Source: Flavobacteriales bacterium (GTDB lineage: Bacteria > Bacteroidota > Bacteroidia > Flavobacteriales_F > PHOS-HE28). Taken from it: 41,105 nt of DNA. Shown here one piece after another: positions 7,587-16,553 of this stretch. The notes below the pieces were generated by a model. The model saw nothing but the letters and a program-made list of their open reading frames with translations, was not told the DNA's origin and did not search any database. The position numbers were made by a program, and so were the translations under genes. The number at the start of each line of letters is the position of its first letter. The first letter of the stretch is position 1. The DNA is taken from NCBI GenBank assembly GCA_016788205.1, contig JAEUTA010000018.1, positions 1-41,105 on the forward strand. Reading direction: 5' to 3'.

Positions 7587-7655
7587 GCGGACGGGACGAG
7601 AAGTTCATCCCGCACGAAGCATCGCGGAGATGCGGGAAGTCCCGTCCGGTCCGCA
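7587..7655 (+). pseudogene. Decayed second tRNA-Asp copy
   Basis: Bases 7638-7655 repeat the last 18 nt of the tRNA-Asp region (7535-7552) exactly. The similarity extends upstream with gaps through the anticodon-stem 3' side (GCGGAGATGCGGG against GCGGAGGTCGCGGG). The T loop is deleted and no cloverleaf can form; the sequence would fold instead as one long hairpin (GGACGGGAC with GTCCCGTCC). It is followed by its own terminator, as an ancient tandem tRNA gene would be. An attachment-site scar is the alternative, but only about 100 bp separates the two repeats. Confidence 0.65.
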
Positions 7656-7685
7656 AGAAAAGGTCACCTTCGGGTGGTCTTTTCT
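7656..7685 (+). terminator. Terminator or attenuator before sensor kinase
   Basis: AGAAAAGGTCACC, loop TTCG, GGTGGTCTTTTCT gives a 13-bp RNA stem with two adjacent G-U wobbles, followed by GTTTT. It ends 7 bp before the ATG of the sensor kinase gene. It may be the terminator of the decayed tRNA copy. In that place it could also attenuate the kinase transcript or hide its ribosome-binding region. Confidence 0.7.
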
Positions 7686-7692
7686 GTTTTCG

Positions 7693-9660
7693 ATGCGCGC
7701 GCTGTTGCTCTTATCGGTGGTGGTCGTGATGGCACCAGTGCGGTCTCAGGATGCCTCGCTCCTGCCTGGCCTGCTCCAGGAGCTACGAGCGGCAGAGAAC
7801 GACACCCTAAGAGCCGATGCGCTGGCCCGCATCTGCTTCAACCTGATCCGGACGGACCCGGACAGCGCAAGTCTTACCGGAGGGCAAGCACTTCAACTGG
7901 CGAAAAAGATCGGCAACTCGCGTGCGCTTGGCGATGCGCACAACAACCTGGGCTGGCTGGCGGCCGAGCAAGGTGAATTCGAACGGGCCGATTCGCTGCT
8001 GAACATCGCGCTGGGCATCTTCCAAAAGATCGGCGATCCGAAACACACGTCCGTGACGTTGAGCAACCTGGGTTGGCTGACGGAGAAGCGGGGCGACAGT
8101 GTGGGCAGCGTGGAACTCTTCCAACAAGCCTTGCGCCTGAGCGAAGCAGCGAAGGACACGGCCTCCTCTTCCATCCTGTTCTATTCGTTGGGCGTTGCGT
8201 ATCGCAAGATCAAGGACCACGCGCAGAGCGTGGCGCACCTGCAACGGTCCATGGCGTTCGAGCGGGTCCTTGGTCGCAAAGGCAAGGAGGCGAATTGCGC
8301 CGTGGCACTCGCCAACACCTATAAACAACAAGGCGATACCACTGCTGCGCTTCACGCCTATGCGCAAGCCACTGGGCTTTACCGGGGGTTGCGCGACCAC
8401 CAGGGTTGGGGCATCACGGAAGAGAACGTTGGGGATCTTTACTTGAAACGAAGTCCACGTACCGCCCTTGCGCACTATAGACTGGCGCTGGCCCAATATG
8501 ACAGCATCCACAGCGTGCTGGACAAGGCCTATGTGCTGCAGCGCATCGGTTCCACGCAAGTGTCGCTCGGTGATCTGAAGAGCGGTGAAGCAAGCTTGAA
8601 AGAGGGTCTGATATTGAGCAGTGGTTCCGGCGATCCGCAACTGAGCACCGACTACGAACTTGCCTTCGCACAACTTTTCGCGAAGAAGGGCGATGGCGAC
8701 GCGGCCGTGCTTCACTTCGAACGCTATGTGTTCCTGAAGGATAGCCTACAAGGCGCCGATACACAACGCGAACTGGCACGCTTGCGGACGGCCTTCGAGA
8801 CCGAGCGCAAGGAGAAGGACAATGCGATCCTTCGTGCCGAGAACAACGAGCAACAGGAACGGTTGAAACGTCGCGATGTGCAGTTGTACGGAAGCCTTGC
8901 ATTGGGGCTTCTCGCCTTGGTGGCGGCCATCCTGTTCTTCCGTCACTATCGTCAGAAACGCGAACACGCTCGCGTGCTTGAAGGATTGAACCAACGCTTG
9001 GCGAACAGCAATGCCGAGATCACCGAAGTCAATGGGTTGCTGGAGATGAAGTTGTTACGCAGCCAGATGAACCCGCACTTCATATACAACTGCCTCAACA
9101 GTGCGGCGCAGATGACACAGGCCGGAAAACAGGTGGAGGCACTGGCCTACCTGCAGGGCTTTGCGCGTCTCTTGCGCATGGTTCTCGATCATAGCGTGAG
9201 CGACACGGTGCGCGTACGGGATGAAATGGAATTCCTATGCCAATACCTCAAACTGGAATCGCAGCGACTGGAAGGACTGCACTACGAAGTGACGGCGGAC
9301 CCCGAACTGTTGGATGACGAGGCGGAACTACCGGCCTTGATCACGCAGCCCTTCGTGGAGAACGCGGTGTGGCATGGCCTGGCGCACAAGCAGGGCGAAC
9401 GCACGCTCAAGGTGCGATTCAGTTTGAAGAACGACGCAGTGATCTGCACCATCACCGACAACGGCATAGGCCGCACACGTGCAGCACGGTTGAAGGAAGA
9501 GAGCAATGCAGCACATGCCTCACTCGGCATGCAGTTGACCAGTGAACGCCTGAAACTGCTCTCCCGTCGGCTGGGGGAACAAGATGCGATCAGGATCGAG
9601 GACCTGGCTGATGTCGATGGCATACCGAACGGAACGCGCGTCACGGTGGACCTTGGCTGA
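7693..9660 (+). CDS. TPR sensor histidine kinase, LytS/YehU type
   Basis: A 655-residue kinase that should phosphorylate the LytTR regulator encoded next. An N-terminal signal peptide (MRALLLLSVVVVMAPVRSQ) is followed by TPR repeats at about residues 30-370 (repeated NNLGWLxxxxG units) predicted to be periplasmic. A transmembrane helix spans about 398-417, then a short coiled coil. The His_kinase domain has QMNPHFIYNCLN with the phospho-acceptor His462. The HATPase domain has QPFVENAVWHGL and TDNGIGR. The frame is open from within the tRNA, but the ATG at 7693 with the signal peptide is the clear start. A terminator-like hairpin lies just before it. This TPR plus LytS design is common in Bacteroidota. 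Ligand unknown. Confidence 0.92.
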   Translation: MRALLLLSVVVVMAPVRSQDASLLPGLLQELRAAENDTLRADALARICFNLIRTDPDSASLTGGQALQLAKKIGNSRALGDAHNNLGWLAAEQGEFERADSLLNIALGIFQKIGDPKHTSVTLSNLGWLTEKRGDSVGSVELFQQALRLSEAAKDTASSSILFYSLGVAYRKIKDHAQSVAHLQRSMAFERVLGRKGKEANCAVALANTYKQQGDTTAALHAYAQATGLYRGLRDHQGWGITEENVGDLYLKRSPRTALAHYRLALAQYDSIHSVLDKAYVLQRIGSTQVSLGDLKSGEASLKEGLILSSGSGDPQLSTDYELAFAQLFAKKGDGDAAVLHFERYVFLKDSLQGADTQRELARLRTAFETERKEKDNAILRAENNEQQERLKRRDVQLYGSLALGLLALVAAILFFRHYRQKREHARVLEGLNQRLANSNAEITEVNGLLEMKLLRSQMNPHFIYNCLNSAAQMTQAGKQVEALAYLQGFARLLRMVLDHSVSDTVRVRDEMEFLCQYLKLESQRLEGLHYEVTADPELLDDEAELPALITQPFVENAVWHGLAHKQGERTLKVRFSLKNDAVICTITDNGIGRTRAARLKEESNAAHASLGMQLTSERLKLLSRRLGEQDAIRIEDLADVDGIPNGTRVTVDLG

Positions 9661-9818
9661 ACCGCTCCCTCGCACGGAGCGCTGTCGGCTGGATCACAGG
9701 TGCGACTTCCGCGCCAAGTTCTTCTCTTCGGCATGGACCCATCACGAAAAGCGTGCGATCCCTCGTCCGGAATGAACGCGTGGTGCAGGTCGTCTATCTT
9801 GTGCACAACGGAAGCACG

Positions 9819-10553
9819 ATGATCAAGGCCCTGATCGTGGACGATGACCCGGCGAACCGGGAATACTTGCGGAACCTGCTGGCCGTGCATCCGGAGGTAG
9901 TGGTGTCAGGTGAAGCGGAGAACATCGCCCAAGCCACTGAGCGCATTGGCGCATTGCAGCCCGACCTGCTCTTCCTCGATGTGGAAATGCCCGGTGGCAC
10001 GGGCTTCGACCTGCTCGGGCAGTTGAAGGCCTGGCCCTTCGAGGTGATCTTCTGTACAGGCTTCCAGCGATACGCCATCCAAGCGATACGCTTCAGTGCA
10101 TTGGACTATCTGCTAAAGCCTGTTCAGCCGGATGAACTCGCCGACGCCTTGACGCGTTTCAAGGAACGTCATCCGCAAGAGGATCGTAGCACCGTGCAGC
10201 AGCAGTTCTTGAAAAACCTCGGACAGGGTGATGAGCAGGCCATGAAGCTCACCCTCACCCAAGGCGATCGCACTTACTTCATCGCGCCAAGGGACCTCAC
10301 GCATTGCACAGCGGATGACAATTACACCGAGTTGCACACCGCCGATGGCCGCCGCTTCATTTCGGCGCGCACGTTGAAGGATTATGAGGACATGCTCACT
10401 CCGCTGGGTTTCCTGCGCGTACATCGCAGCCAGTTGGTGAACAAGGCGAAGATCACGCACCTCGATGATGGCCACGTGGTGCTTTCCAACAGCATCCGTG
10501 TGGAGATCAGCCGCAGGAAACGAGAGGACGTGATGAAGGCCCTTGGGTCCTGA
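9819..10553 (+). CDS. LytTR-family response regulator
   Basis: A 244-residue DNA-binding regulator. The receiver domain has Asp8/Asp9 in IVDDDP, phospho-acceptor Asp54 in LFLDVEMPGG, Thr80 and Lys100 (LLKPV). The C-terminal LytTR domain, from about 140, includes ADDNYTELHTADG, ISARTLKDYE, FLRVHRSQLVNKAKI and RRKREDV. It follows the LytS-type kinase by 158 bp, so the two form a pair. The frame is open from 9753, but the ATG at 9819 begins the standard MIKALIVDDD. A weak -7-like TATCTTGT lies at 9795-9802, so it may have its own promoter. No target operon is evident. Confidence 0.94.
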   Translation: MIKALIVDDDPANREYLRNLLAVHPEVVVSGEAENIAQATERIGALQPDLLFLDVEMPGGTGFDLLGQLKAWPFEVIFCTGFQRYAIQAIRFSALDYLLKPVQPDELADALTRFKERHPQEDRSTVQQQFLKNLGQGDEQAMKLTLTQGDRTYFIAPRDLTHCTADDNYTELHTADGRRFISARTLKDYEDMLTPLGFLRVHRSQLVNKAKITHLDDGHVVLSNSIRVEISRRKREDVMKALGS

Positions 10554-10649
10554 CCATGGACCATTGCCTCAGGGGAGGTGCCGTTCTCTCGGAAGCGCTT
10601 TACATCCGGTCGTGATCGGGACTGCTTCGCGGTACCGCTACGATCGGCC

Positions 10650-11030
10650 ATGAGCATCAAGGACCACTTCGCGGACATCGCCTTGTGTGTTGCCCTGCTC
10701 GCGCTCTCCCTTCTTGCATGGGCAAGCCCGACGAATGACGACCAGCAGACTCCCATCGCAAGCAAAGGCCCGATCCACCATCAGCACCGCGAACCCCACC
10801 CGGCAGTACAGTACCTGCTCAACCCCGCGGGCATGAACACACGATCGCGAAGTGATGGCTCCTCATACGAGAGGTCAGCGCTGAGGGATCAAAGACATGA
10901 AGTGCGCGATGCACGCGTTGATCCATCCACCGCATCGACCTGTGTTGTTGAATGGCAATACGAACACGCAGTTGATCGTCCGGGGCGAAAGCGAAGACTA
11001 ATTGAAATGCTGGACCGACGTGACCGGTAA
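10650..11030 (+). CDS. Possible small single-helix membrane protein
   Basis: A 126-residue open frame. An N-terminal hydrophobic segment (IALCVALLALSLLAW, about residues 10-24) is followed by a polar, His- and Arg-rich tail without recognisable domains. An upstream extension to 10578 exists but reads less like protein. The region between the LytTR gene and the T9SS cargo gene (10554-11207) has no other candidate, and I see no promoter or terminator in it. It may be a real exported or anchored protein or a chance frame; the C-terminal third looks like non-coding translation. Confidence 0.35.
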   Translation: MSIKDHFADIALCVALLALSLLAWASPTNDDQQTPIASKGPIHHQHREPHPAVQYLLNPAGMNTRSRSDGSSYERSALRDQRHEVRDARVDPSTASTCVVEWQYEHAVDRPGRKRRLIEMLDRRDR

Positions 11031-11207
11031 GACCGGTTCCACTTTCGTTCACCGCTACAGCGCGTTGAGACACGCAGAAATGTGGCAGCACATCCTTCCC
11101 TCCGTTCCTCCTTCGGTGACCGTTCCCTCAACATCGTGACCACTCGCTCGGCCTTCCTCCGCGACCAGCGCTAACCGTCTTTGCTTCGAGCCACCAAAGC
11201 CAGCGCC

Positions 11208-12818
11208 ATGAAACCGTTCCTCCTCCCCTGGCTCCTGCTGATGGCATGCTCGACCACCGCTCAGTGGAGCTCGGACCCAGCAGCGCCATTGGCGGTTTGC
11301 ATCGCCCCGAACGATCAGACTTCCTTGCGTGCACTGCCGGACGGTAGCGGCGGTTGGTACGCATTCTGGATCGACAAGCGCACGAATATCGAGATCGGCG
11401 AGATCTACGGTCAGCATTTGGATGAGGATGGCAATGCACTGTGGACTGCGAACGGAAAATTGCTCATCAGCGTGCCCGACACCAGCATCAAGGAACTGGC
11501 GCCCGCAGTGTTGGACAATGGCCACGTGCTGATCAATTACATCCATGGTCCATCCGTCTTCAAGGTCTCCCTCCATGCCATGGCGTTCGATGCGGCCGGG
11601 GATCCCGTGTGGGCCCAACCTACAGTGCTGGACGAAGCCGGCACCACCATGTTGGGGTTCGATCAAGTGACCGCGATCAACACCGGAGGCGGTGCTTACG
11701 TGGGTTGGTACGACAATTTCTTCGGCGGAAGCAACTTGTTGAACGTGTCGCGGATCAACAACGACGGCAGTTTGCCTTGGGGCTCCGGTGGGCATGATAT
11801 CGAGCTCGCATACTACGGACCCTTCGAATTGCATGACGATGATGAAGACGGTGTGATGGTCCAGTGGCGCACCGGCAACGGGACCGGGGCCGCATTGATG
11901 GCCATGCGCGTGAATGGCCTTGGAGCGGACCTTTGGTCGGACAATGTGCAGGTGAGCGCGAACAATGATGGACTGAACTACGGGTTCCACACGGTGGGAA
12001 CCGGCCTGGGAGCGCAGATCACCGCATGGCGCGATGTGCCGGGTAATATCGTGATGACCCGCTTGGATACCAGCGGAGCGCTGAACTATCCGTCCACGCC
12101 AATGCCAGTTTGCACCTACACCAGCTACCACGATCTGCCGAAACTCGCGATGAGCGATGGGACGCTCTTCGCCGCGTGGGCGGACAACCGACCGCCGGCT
12201 GCCAATGGTGATGTCTACCTGCAGAAATTCAACGCGGATGGCGCTCCACAATGGACGGTGGACGGTTTGGCGGCTGTGCACATCAGCACCAACTACACCA
12301 CGCCCGGACTGGTGGCTTCGGACGAAGGAGCAGTGATCGTCATGACCGATGGGAACGTTGACGGCTATGTGGCCATGCGCGTCCTCCCCGATGGCACACC
12401 GGCTTGGCCAGGGCTTGGTACGTTCTGCACGTTCGACTTCCGGCCATTCTACGATGAGCGGATCGAAATGCCGGATGGCGATGGTGGCGTCGTGAGCTTC
12501 TGGCGGTCGTGGAGCGGCGATCTGCACGCTGCGCGCGTCATGCGCACCGGAGTGGCAGCCGGAAGCGCTTCGATCAACGAAGTCGATAGGCTGGTGACCA
12601 TTGCGGCCTATCCGAACCCTGCACAGGATCGCATCAGCTTCAACCTACCAGCGGGTGCGCGACCGTTGTCCGTAGAACTCATCAACGCGCTTGGAATAAG
12701 TACCACAGAGATCGCGCAGGCTTCTTCCATCTCCGTTGAAAAACTGGCGGCCGGGGCATACACCGTTCACATTCGTACCTCGGACGGATGCTTCACGGCA
12801 CGCTTCATCAAACGCTAA
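11208..12818 (+). CDS. Secreted protein with T9SS sorting domain
   Basis: A 536-residue exported protein. It has a Sec signal peptide (MKPFLLPWLLLMACSTTAQ) and then a beta-rich body with repeated DGSGGWYAFWIDKR / GGGAYVGWYD / DGTLFAAWADNR units, resembling a propeller-like fold. The C-terminal 70-80 residues form a type A T9SS sorting domain: AAYPNPAQDRISFNLP, then VELINALGIS, then LAAGAYTVHIRT and a basic end. The cargo would cross the outer membrane through the type IX system and be released or anchored. ATG 11208 was chosen because the signal peptide starts there; an upstream extension to 11181 adds nothing. Ligand or activity not recognisable. Confidence 0.88.
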   Translation: MKPFLLPWLLLMACSTTAQWSSDPAAPLAVCIAPNDQTSLRALPDGSGGWYAFWIDKRTNIEIGEIYGQHLDEDGNALWTANGKLLISVPDTSIKELAPAVLDNGHVLINYIHGPSVFKVSLHAMAFDAAGDPVWAQPTVLDEAGTTMLGFDQVTAINTGGGAYVGWYDNFFGGSNLLNVSRINNDGSLPWGSGGHDIELAYYGPFELHDDDEDGVMVQWRTGNGTGAALMAMRVNGLGADLWSDNVQVSANNDGLNYGFHTVGTGLGAQITAWRDVPGNIVMTRLDTSGALNYPSTPMPVCTYTSYHDLPKLAMSDGTLFAAWADNRPPAANGDVYLQKFNADGAPQWTVDGLAAVHISTNYTTPGLVASDEGAVIVMTDGNVDGYVAMRVLPDGTPAWPGLGTFCTFDFRPFYDERIEMPDGDGGVVSFWRSWSGDLHAARVMRTGVAAGSASINEVDRLVTIAAYPNPAQDRISFNLPAGARPLSVELINALGISTTEIAQASSISVEKLAAGAYTVHIRTSDGCFTARFIKR

Positions 12819-12823
12819 CGCAC

Positions 12824-13423
12824 ATGTTCCGCACCGTATCCGTTCTACTCGTCCTATCCATGCTCTCTTCCTGCAAAAAGGAAGACGAAGCACAACCCGC
12901 ACCCAGTTCCGCTCCACCCTTGCAGATCATTGGTGTTCCGATTCCCGGCATATTCACCTGGGTGGAGGATGCCACCACGATGGGTTACCTACAGACCGAT
13001 GACTTCGACGGAATAGTGTTCAGGGGAAGCACGGGCAATACCTATCCGCTGGAAGACCTGGCGCAGGACAACAACTGCCGCGTAGAAATGATCGGCGATT
13101 ATGCACCCGATGGCCGGTTGACCTACGGCATCCACATCCAGGGAACAGAGAACTGGTGGATGCCCATTTACAGCGGCGGAGACGGCGCATGGAGGTTGGA
13201 GACCATGGACCTGGGCACAGAACAACTCCCGGCTGCTGGCACGAACTGGCGCTGGATACGCCACCAACTCGGAACGGCAGACGGGCATCCGATGTACGCC
13301 ATGGAGAGCTATGACCACCCGGACCTGTATTGGTCGTTGAACTTCCCGATGTCCTGTGGGAGTTGCATCAAACTCGTCGAGCACGATGATCCTACGAGTG
13401 CGCAGGGATTCATCTTCCGATGA
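12824..13423 (+). CDS. Predicted lipoprotein, unknown function
   Basis: A 199-residue protein with a lipoprotein signal: MFRTVSVLLVLSMLSSC with lipobox LSSC and Cys17, followed by KKEDEAQP. The mature part is rich in Trp, Gly and Asp with no family I recognise. It starts 5 bp after the T9SS cargo gene and its stop overlaps the next start (ATGA), so the three genes probably form one operon. ATG 12824 is chosen over 12788 because it gives the signal peptide. Confidence 0.78.
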   Translation: MFRTVSVLLVLSMLSSCKKEDEAQPAPSSAPPLQIIGVPIPGIFTWVEDATTMGYLQTDDFDGIVFRGSTGNTYPLEDLAQDNNCRVEMIGDYAPDGRLTYGIHIQGTENWWMPIYSGGDGAWRLETMDLGTEQLPAAGTNWRWIRHQLGTADGHPMYAMESYDHPDLYWSLNFPMSCGSCIKLVEHDDPTSAQGFIFR

Positions 13424-14094
13424 TCGCACGAAGGCCGATCCGGTCGACATCCGCGATGAGCGTCAACGGACCACTACTTATGCTGGGCTTGCTCATGTCC
13501 GATGCGACCATAGCCCAGCACGTGATCGACCCAGCGAGGTCACTACCCGCGTCGGGTACTTACGCTGTGGAAAGCTGGTACGTACCCTACGACGAAACGC
13601 GGTTCACCATGGAAGGCGATGCATGGGTGTGGGACCTGCGCAAAGCACCGTGTGAAAAGCTCGATGCGTCCGCTGATACGGTCCGAATGGAAGGAGACCT
13701 GATCACTGTGCAGCAACGGATCGACCAAAGCACGAACGCCTACCGCGTAGGTGATACGGTGGCGATCGAATGGGCGGAATGGAACAACATCGCGGGCCAT
13801 ATCCTCAGTAGACCACCCAAGCCCTATTGCTGGAAAGCCCAAAAGATGGGCGATCGTCAACAACACAACGATACGGGCAACGGACAAACGAGCTCCACGC
13901 TCTTGCGGGCAACTCTCACCATTCAATTGCCGTGGGGCGAAATGAAGGACCTGCTGGTTTTCGAGGATCAGACGGAGAGCTACGTGCGCTACCGCATACA
14001 CAAGCCGAACGATCTGCTGCGCGCCGAAGCGCTGTTGATGCCGGGCGACGGGTTGGCCCTGTGCAGGACGATGGGCTTCGTACCAAGCGAATAA
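13420..14094 (+). CDS. Predicted exported protein, unknown function
   Basis: A 224-residue protein if read from the ATGA overlap with the lipoprotein gene. A start at 13456 (MSVNGPLLMLGLLMSDATIAQ) would give a cleaner signal peptide and 212 residues. The mature region has several Trp and Tyr residues and two Cys, with no recognisable domain. It is the last gene of the three-gene exported-protein group; the next genes run convergently on the minus strand. Confidence 0.7.
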   Translation: MIARRPIRSTSAMSVNGPLLMLGLLMSDATIAQHVIDPARSLPASGTYAVESWYVPYDETRFTMEGDAWVWDLRKAPCEKLDASADTVRMEGDLITVQQRIDQSTNAYRVGDTVAIEWAEWNNIAGHILSRPPKPYCWKAQKMGDRQQHNDTGNGQTSSTLLRATLTIQLPWGEMKDLLVFEDQTESYVRYRIHKPNDLLRAEALLMPGDGLALCRTMGFVPSE

Positions 14095-14163
14095 CCGGAC
14101 CGATTCGCTGGTGCGATCAGTCGACGGTTTCGGCACCGCGCTGAAGGCCTTTCCAGAACAAGA

Positions 14164-14532
14164 TCACTTCAGCTTCACCTGCCCGCTGGTGTAGATCGTG
14201 ATCGCCTCTTGAAGGATCGAAGTGATCGTGCGGACGGGGATGGGCTTCTTCGGATCCAGAAGCAGGATCTTCATTCGTGCGCGATCCTCCTGGATCAGCT
14301 CCGGATGGAACAGGCGTTGGCCCTCGACCACTCCGAAATACGGTTGCCCACTCTCCTTCCGTGTCCAGAGGTAACAGAACATCTTCTTCCGGTAGAGAAA
14401 GAACGGCATGCCAAACTTCAATCCTTCGGTGATGTGCGGATCATGCGCGAGGATCAACTCGCGCAAGTCCTGGAGATAGTTACGAACGCCGTCCGGTCGT
14501 GCGGAATAGAAGCGCTCCAGATCCGCAGCCAT
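14164..14532 (-). CDS. DUF1801 domain protein
   Basis: A 122-residue protein of the DUF1801 (YdhG-like) family. It has an N-terminal helix, RNYLQDLRELILAHDPHITEGLKFGMPFFLYRKKMFCYLWT, matching the family's EGxKxGxPxF and FCY core. Some relatives are called iron chaperones (frataxin-like fold), but the biochemical role is not settled. It lies 4 bp downstream of recQ on the same strand and is likely co-transcribed with it. Confidence 0.85.
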   Translation of the reverse strand: MAADLERFYSARPDGVRNYLQDLRELILAHDPHITEGLKFGMPFFLYRKKMFCYLWTRKESGQPYFGVVEGQRLFHPELIQEDRARMKILLLDPKKPIPVRTITSILQEAITIYTSGQVKLK

Positions 14533-14536
14533 GGTA

Positions 14537-16393
14537 CTAGCGGGCTGCGAACTCCGCGATGGCCTCCAAGAACGCCTTCCCGAATTGAGATGCCTTGTGG
14601 TCCCCTACCCCGTTCACTAAGCGGAACTCGTAGATGGTCTTCGGCTTCTTCTCGGCCATGTCCAACAACGTGGCATCACTGAAGACGATATAGGCGGGTT
14701 TCTTCATTTCGGTTGCGATGGTGCGACGGAGCGCTTTCAGTACATCAAGCAATGCAGCCGATGACGACGAGGTTTCCGCGACGAGAAGATCACGCCGTTG
14801 CTTCGGTCGCTCCTGCCGCTCCTTGATCGTTTCCGGTGTGACCAGGCGCACCTCGCGCAGGCCATCCAATACCGCACGGCCAGCCGCGGTAAGCTTCAGG
14901 TGGTGGTGGTCGCGATAGTCCACTTCCAAGAGACCGTATTGCACGAATTGTTGGATGAACTGCACCCACGCAAAGGCACTGGTATCGCCACCCGCACCGA
15001 AGGTCTTGATCAACTGCAACTGGCGCTCCTTCACTTCCGGGCTATAGGTGCCTTTCAACACATCCACCAAGAGACTCAACGAAAGTTGCTCTTTGCTACG
15101 CACCACCGCGCTCAGGGCCTTCTGTGCGAGCACGGTGCCATCGAAGTACTTCGGCGGGTCCTTGCAGACATCGCAGTTCCCGCAGGGAGCGCTGGTCTCT
15201 TCGCTGAAATAGCTCAGAAGGATCGTACGGCGGCACACCTGCGCTTCGGCGTACTCCTTCATTCGGTCCAACTTGGCGATCACCACTTCCTTGTAGCGAC
15301 GATCATCGATCTCCTCGGCGAAGTGCATGTGCGTCTGTACGTCGGCATAGCTGTAAAAGAGGATCGTCTCCGCAGGTGTACCATCGCGACCAGCGCGGCC
15401 GATCTCCTGATAGTAACCTTCCACCGTACCGGGCAGGTTGTAATGGATCACGAAGCGCACATCGCTCTTGTCGATGCCCATACCGAAGGCGATGGTGGCG
15501 CAGATCACATGGGTCTTGCCTTGGATGAAATCATCCTGCACACGACTGCGTTCTTCGGGGTCGAGTTTGGCATGGTAATACGCCGCCTTCACACCGATGC
15601 CTTGCAACTTGATGGCCAACTTCTCTGCTCCTGCCCTGCTGTTGCAATAGATGATGCCGCATTTCCCTGCGTGCCTGCCGACGATCCGTTCGATGGCCTT
15701 GAAACGATCCAGTCCGGGCAACACCGCCAGCGACAGGTTGGGGCGATCGAAGCTGCTGATGAAGGTCTTCGGTTCGTGTAATGCCAGACTGTGCGCGATA
15801 TCTCCGCGTACGGCACGGTCCGCAGTGGCTGTAAGGGCGATCACCGGAACATCCGGGAACCGGTGTTTCAGCACGCGCAATTCCTTGTACTCTGGACGGA
15901 AGGAATGCCCCCATGTGCTGATGCAATGCGCTTCGTCTATGGCGAAGAGGCGGACATTCAGGTCACCCAGCTGATCGATGAAGCCTTGCTGGAACAGTCG
16001 CTCAGGCGAAACGTAGAGCAACTTCACGGCGCCATGTCGCAATTGCTGGTGGATGAGACGCTCTTCGTTGAACTGGAGTGAACTGTTCAGGAAAGCCGCA
16101 GGTATCCCGTTCCCTTGCAACGCCTGCACCTGGTCCTTCATCAAGGCGATCAGCGGAGAGATCACTACCGTAAGTCCTTCCAACGCAAGAGCAGGGACCT
16201 GGAAACAGAGGCTCTTGCCGCCGCCGGTCGGCATCAGCACCACGGCATCGTTGCCTGCCAGCACATGCTCGATCACTTCCTCTTGAAGCGGACGAAAGGA
16301 CTTGTAACCGAAGTGACGTTCGAGCAGATCCAGCACGGATGGCTGGGAGCCGCCCAACAAGGACGGCTGGTGTGCGAGACTGACGGATTCCAT
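14537..16393 (-). CDS. recQ: ATP-dependent DNA helicase RecQ
   Basis: A 618-residue 3'-5' DNA helicase for recombination and repair of stalled forks. It has an N-terminal FRPLQEEVI, Walker A PTGGGKS with Lys60, DEAH at 153-156, the RecQ aromatic-rich loop, helicase motif VI near YYQEIGRAGRDG, and a zinc site with CRR...CGNCDVC. A winged-helix domain follows, and a C-terminal HRDC domain occupies about the last 80 residues. The start is ATG 16393 (MESVSLAHQP); the upstream open frame to 16762 is spurious. In motif IIa the usual GHDFRPEY reads GHSFRPEY, with Ser164 in place of Asp. It diverges from the SpoIIE-type gene across a 160-bp spacer. Confidence 0.95.
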   Translation of the reverse strand: MESVSLAHQPSLLGGSQPSVLDLLERHFGYKSFRPLQEEVIEHVLAGNDAVVLMPTGGGKSLCFQVPALALEGLTVVISPLIALMKDQVQALQGNGIPAAFLNSSLQFNEERLIHQQLRHGAVKLLYVSPERLFQQGFIDQLGDLNVRLFAIDEAHCISTWGHSFRPEYKELRVLKHRFPDVPVIALTATADRAVRGDIAHSLALHEPKTFISSFDRPNLSLAVLPGLDRFKAIERIVGRHAGKCGIIYCNSRAGAEKLAIKLQGIGVKAAYYHAKLDPEERSRVQDDFIQGKTHVICATIAFGMGIDKSDVRFVIHYNLPGTVEGYYQEIGRAGRDGTPAETILFYSYADVQTHMHFAEEIDDRRYKEVVIAKLDRMKEYAEAQVCRRTILLSYFSEETSAPCGNCDVCKDPPKYFDGTVLAQKALSAVVRSKEQLSLSLLVDVLKGTYSPEVKERQLQLIKTFGAGGDTSAFAWVQFIQQFVQYGLLEVDYRDHHHLKLTAAGRAVLDGLREVRLVTPETIKERQERPKQRRDLLVAETSSSSAALLDVLKALRRTIATEMKKPAYIVFSDATLLDMAEKKPKTIYEFRLVNGVGDHKASQFGKAFLEAIAEFAAR

Positions 16394-16456
16394 GGCGATC
16401 GTGAAACGACAAAGTAGGTGGATGTCGTGGATCGATGTTGGGTCATGCGCCGGTGG

Positions 16457-16465
16457 TTTTCCACA
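16457..16465 (+). promoter_or_regulatory. DnaA-box-like 9-mer between recQ and phosphatase gene
   Basis: TTTTCCACA fits TTWTNCACA. It lies in the divergent spacer, 63 bp upstream of the recQ ATG. The longer context CTTCAACTGTGGAAAAC on the minus strand resembles CTTCAACTGTGAATAAC upstream of dnaE. A chance match is possible. Confidence 0.3.
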
Positions 16466-16553
16466 GTTGAAGGACGCTCCGCCTCGCCACCCCACAAGGT
16501 CCTCACAACACCCACCACCATCCGAACCGCCACCCCGTAAGACCAAATGGACC

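Noticed and set aside
7535..7655. tRNA-Asp repeats as attL/attR of an integrated element
   Set aside because: Only about 100 bp separates the repeats, no integrase is present, and the similarity runs beyond the 18 nt, so a decayed tandem tRNA fits better.
7501..7692. N-terminal extension of the sensor kinase into tRNA-Asp
   Set aside because: It would translate a tRNA, a terminator and a tRNA remnant. The signal peptide begins at ATG 7693.
11055..12527. A 490-codon minus-strand frame opposite the T9SS cargo gene
   Set aside because: The plus-strand gene has a signal peptide and a C-terminal sorting domain; the antisense frame has neither.
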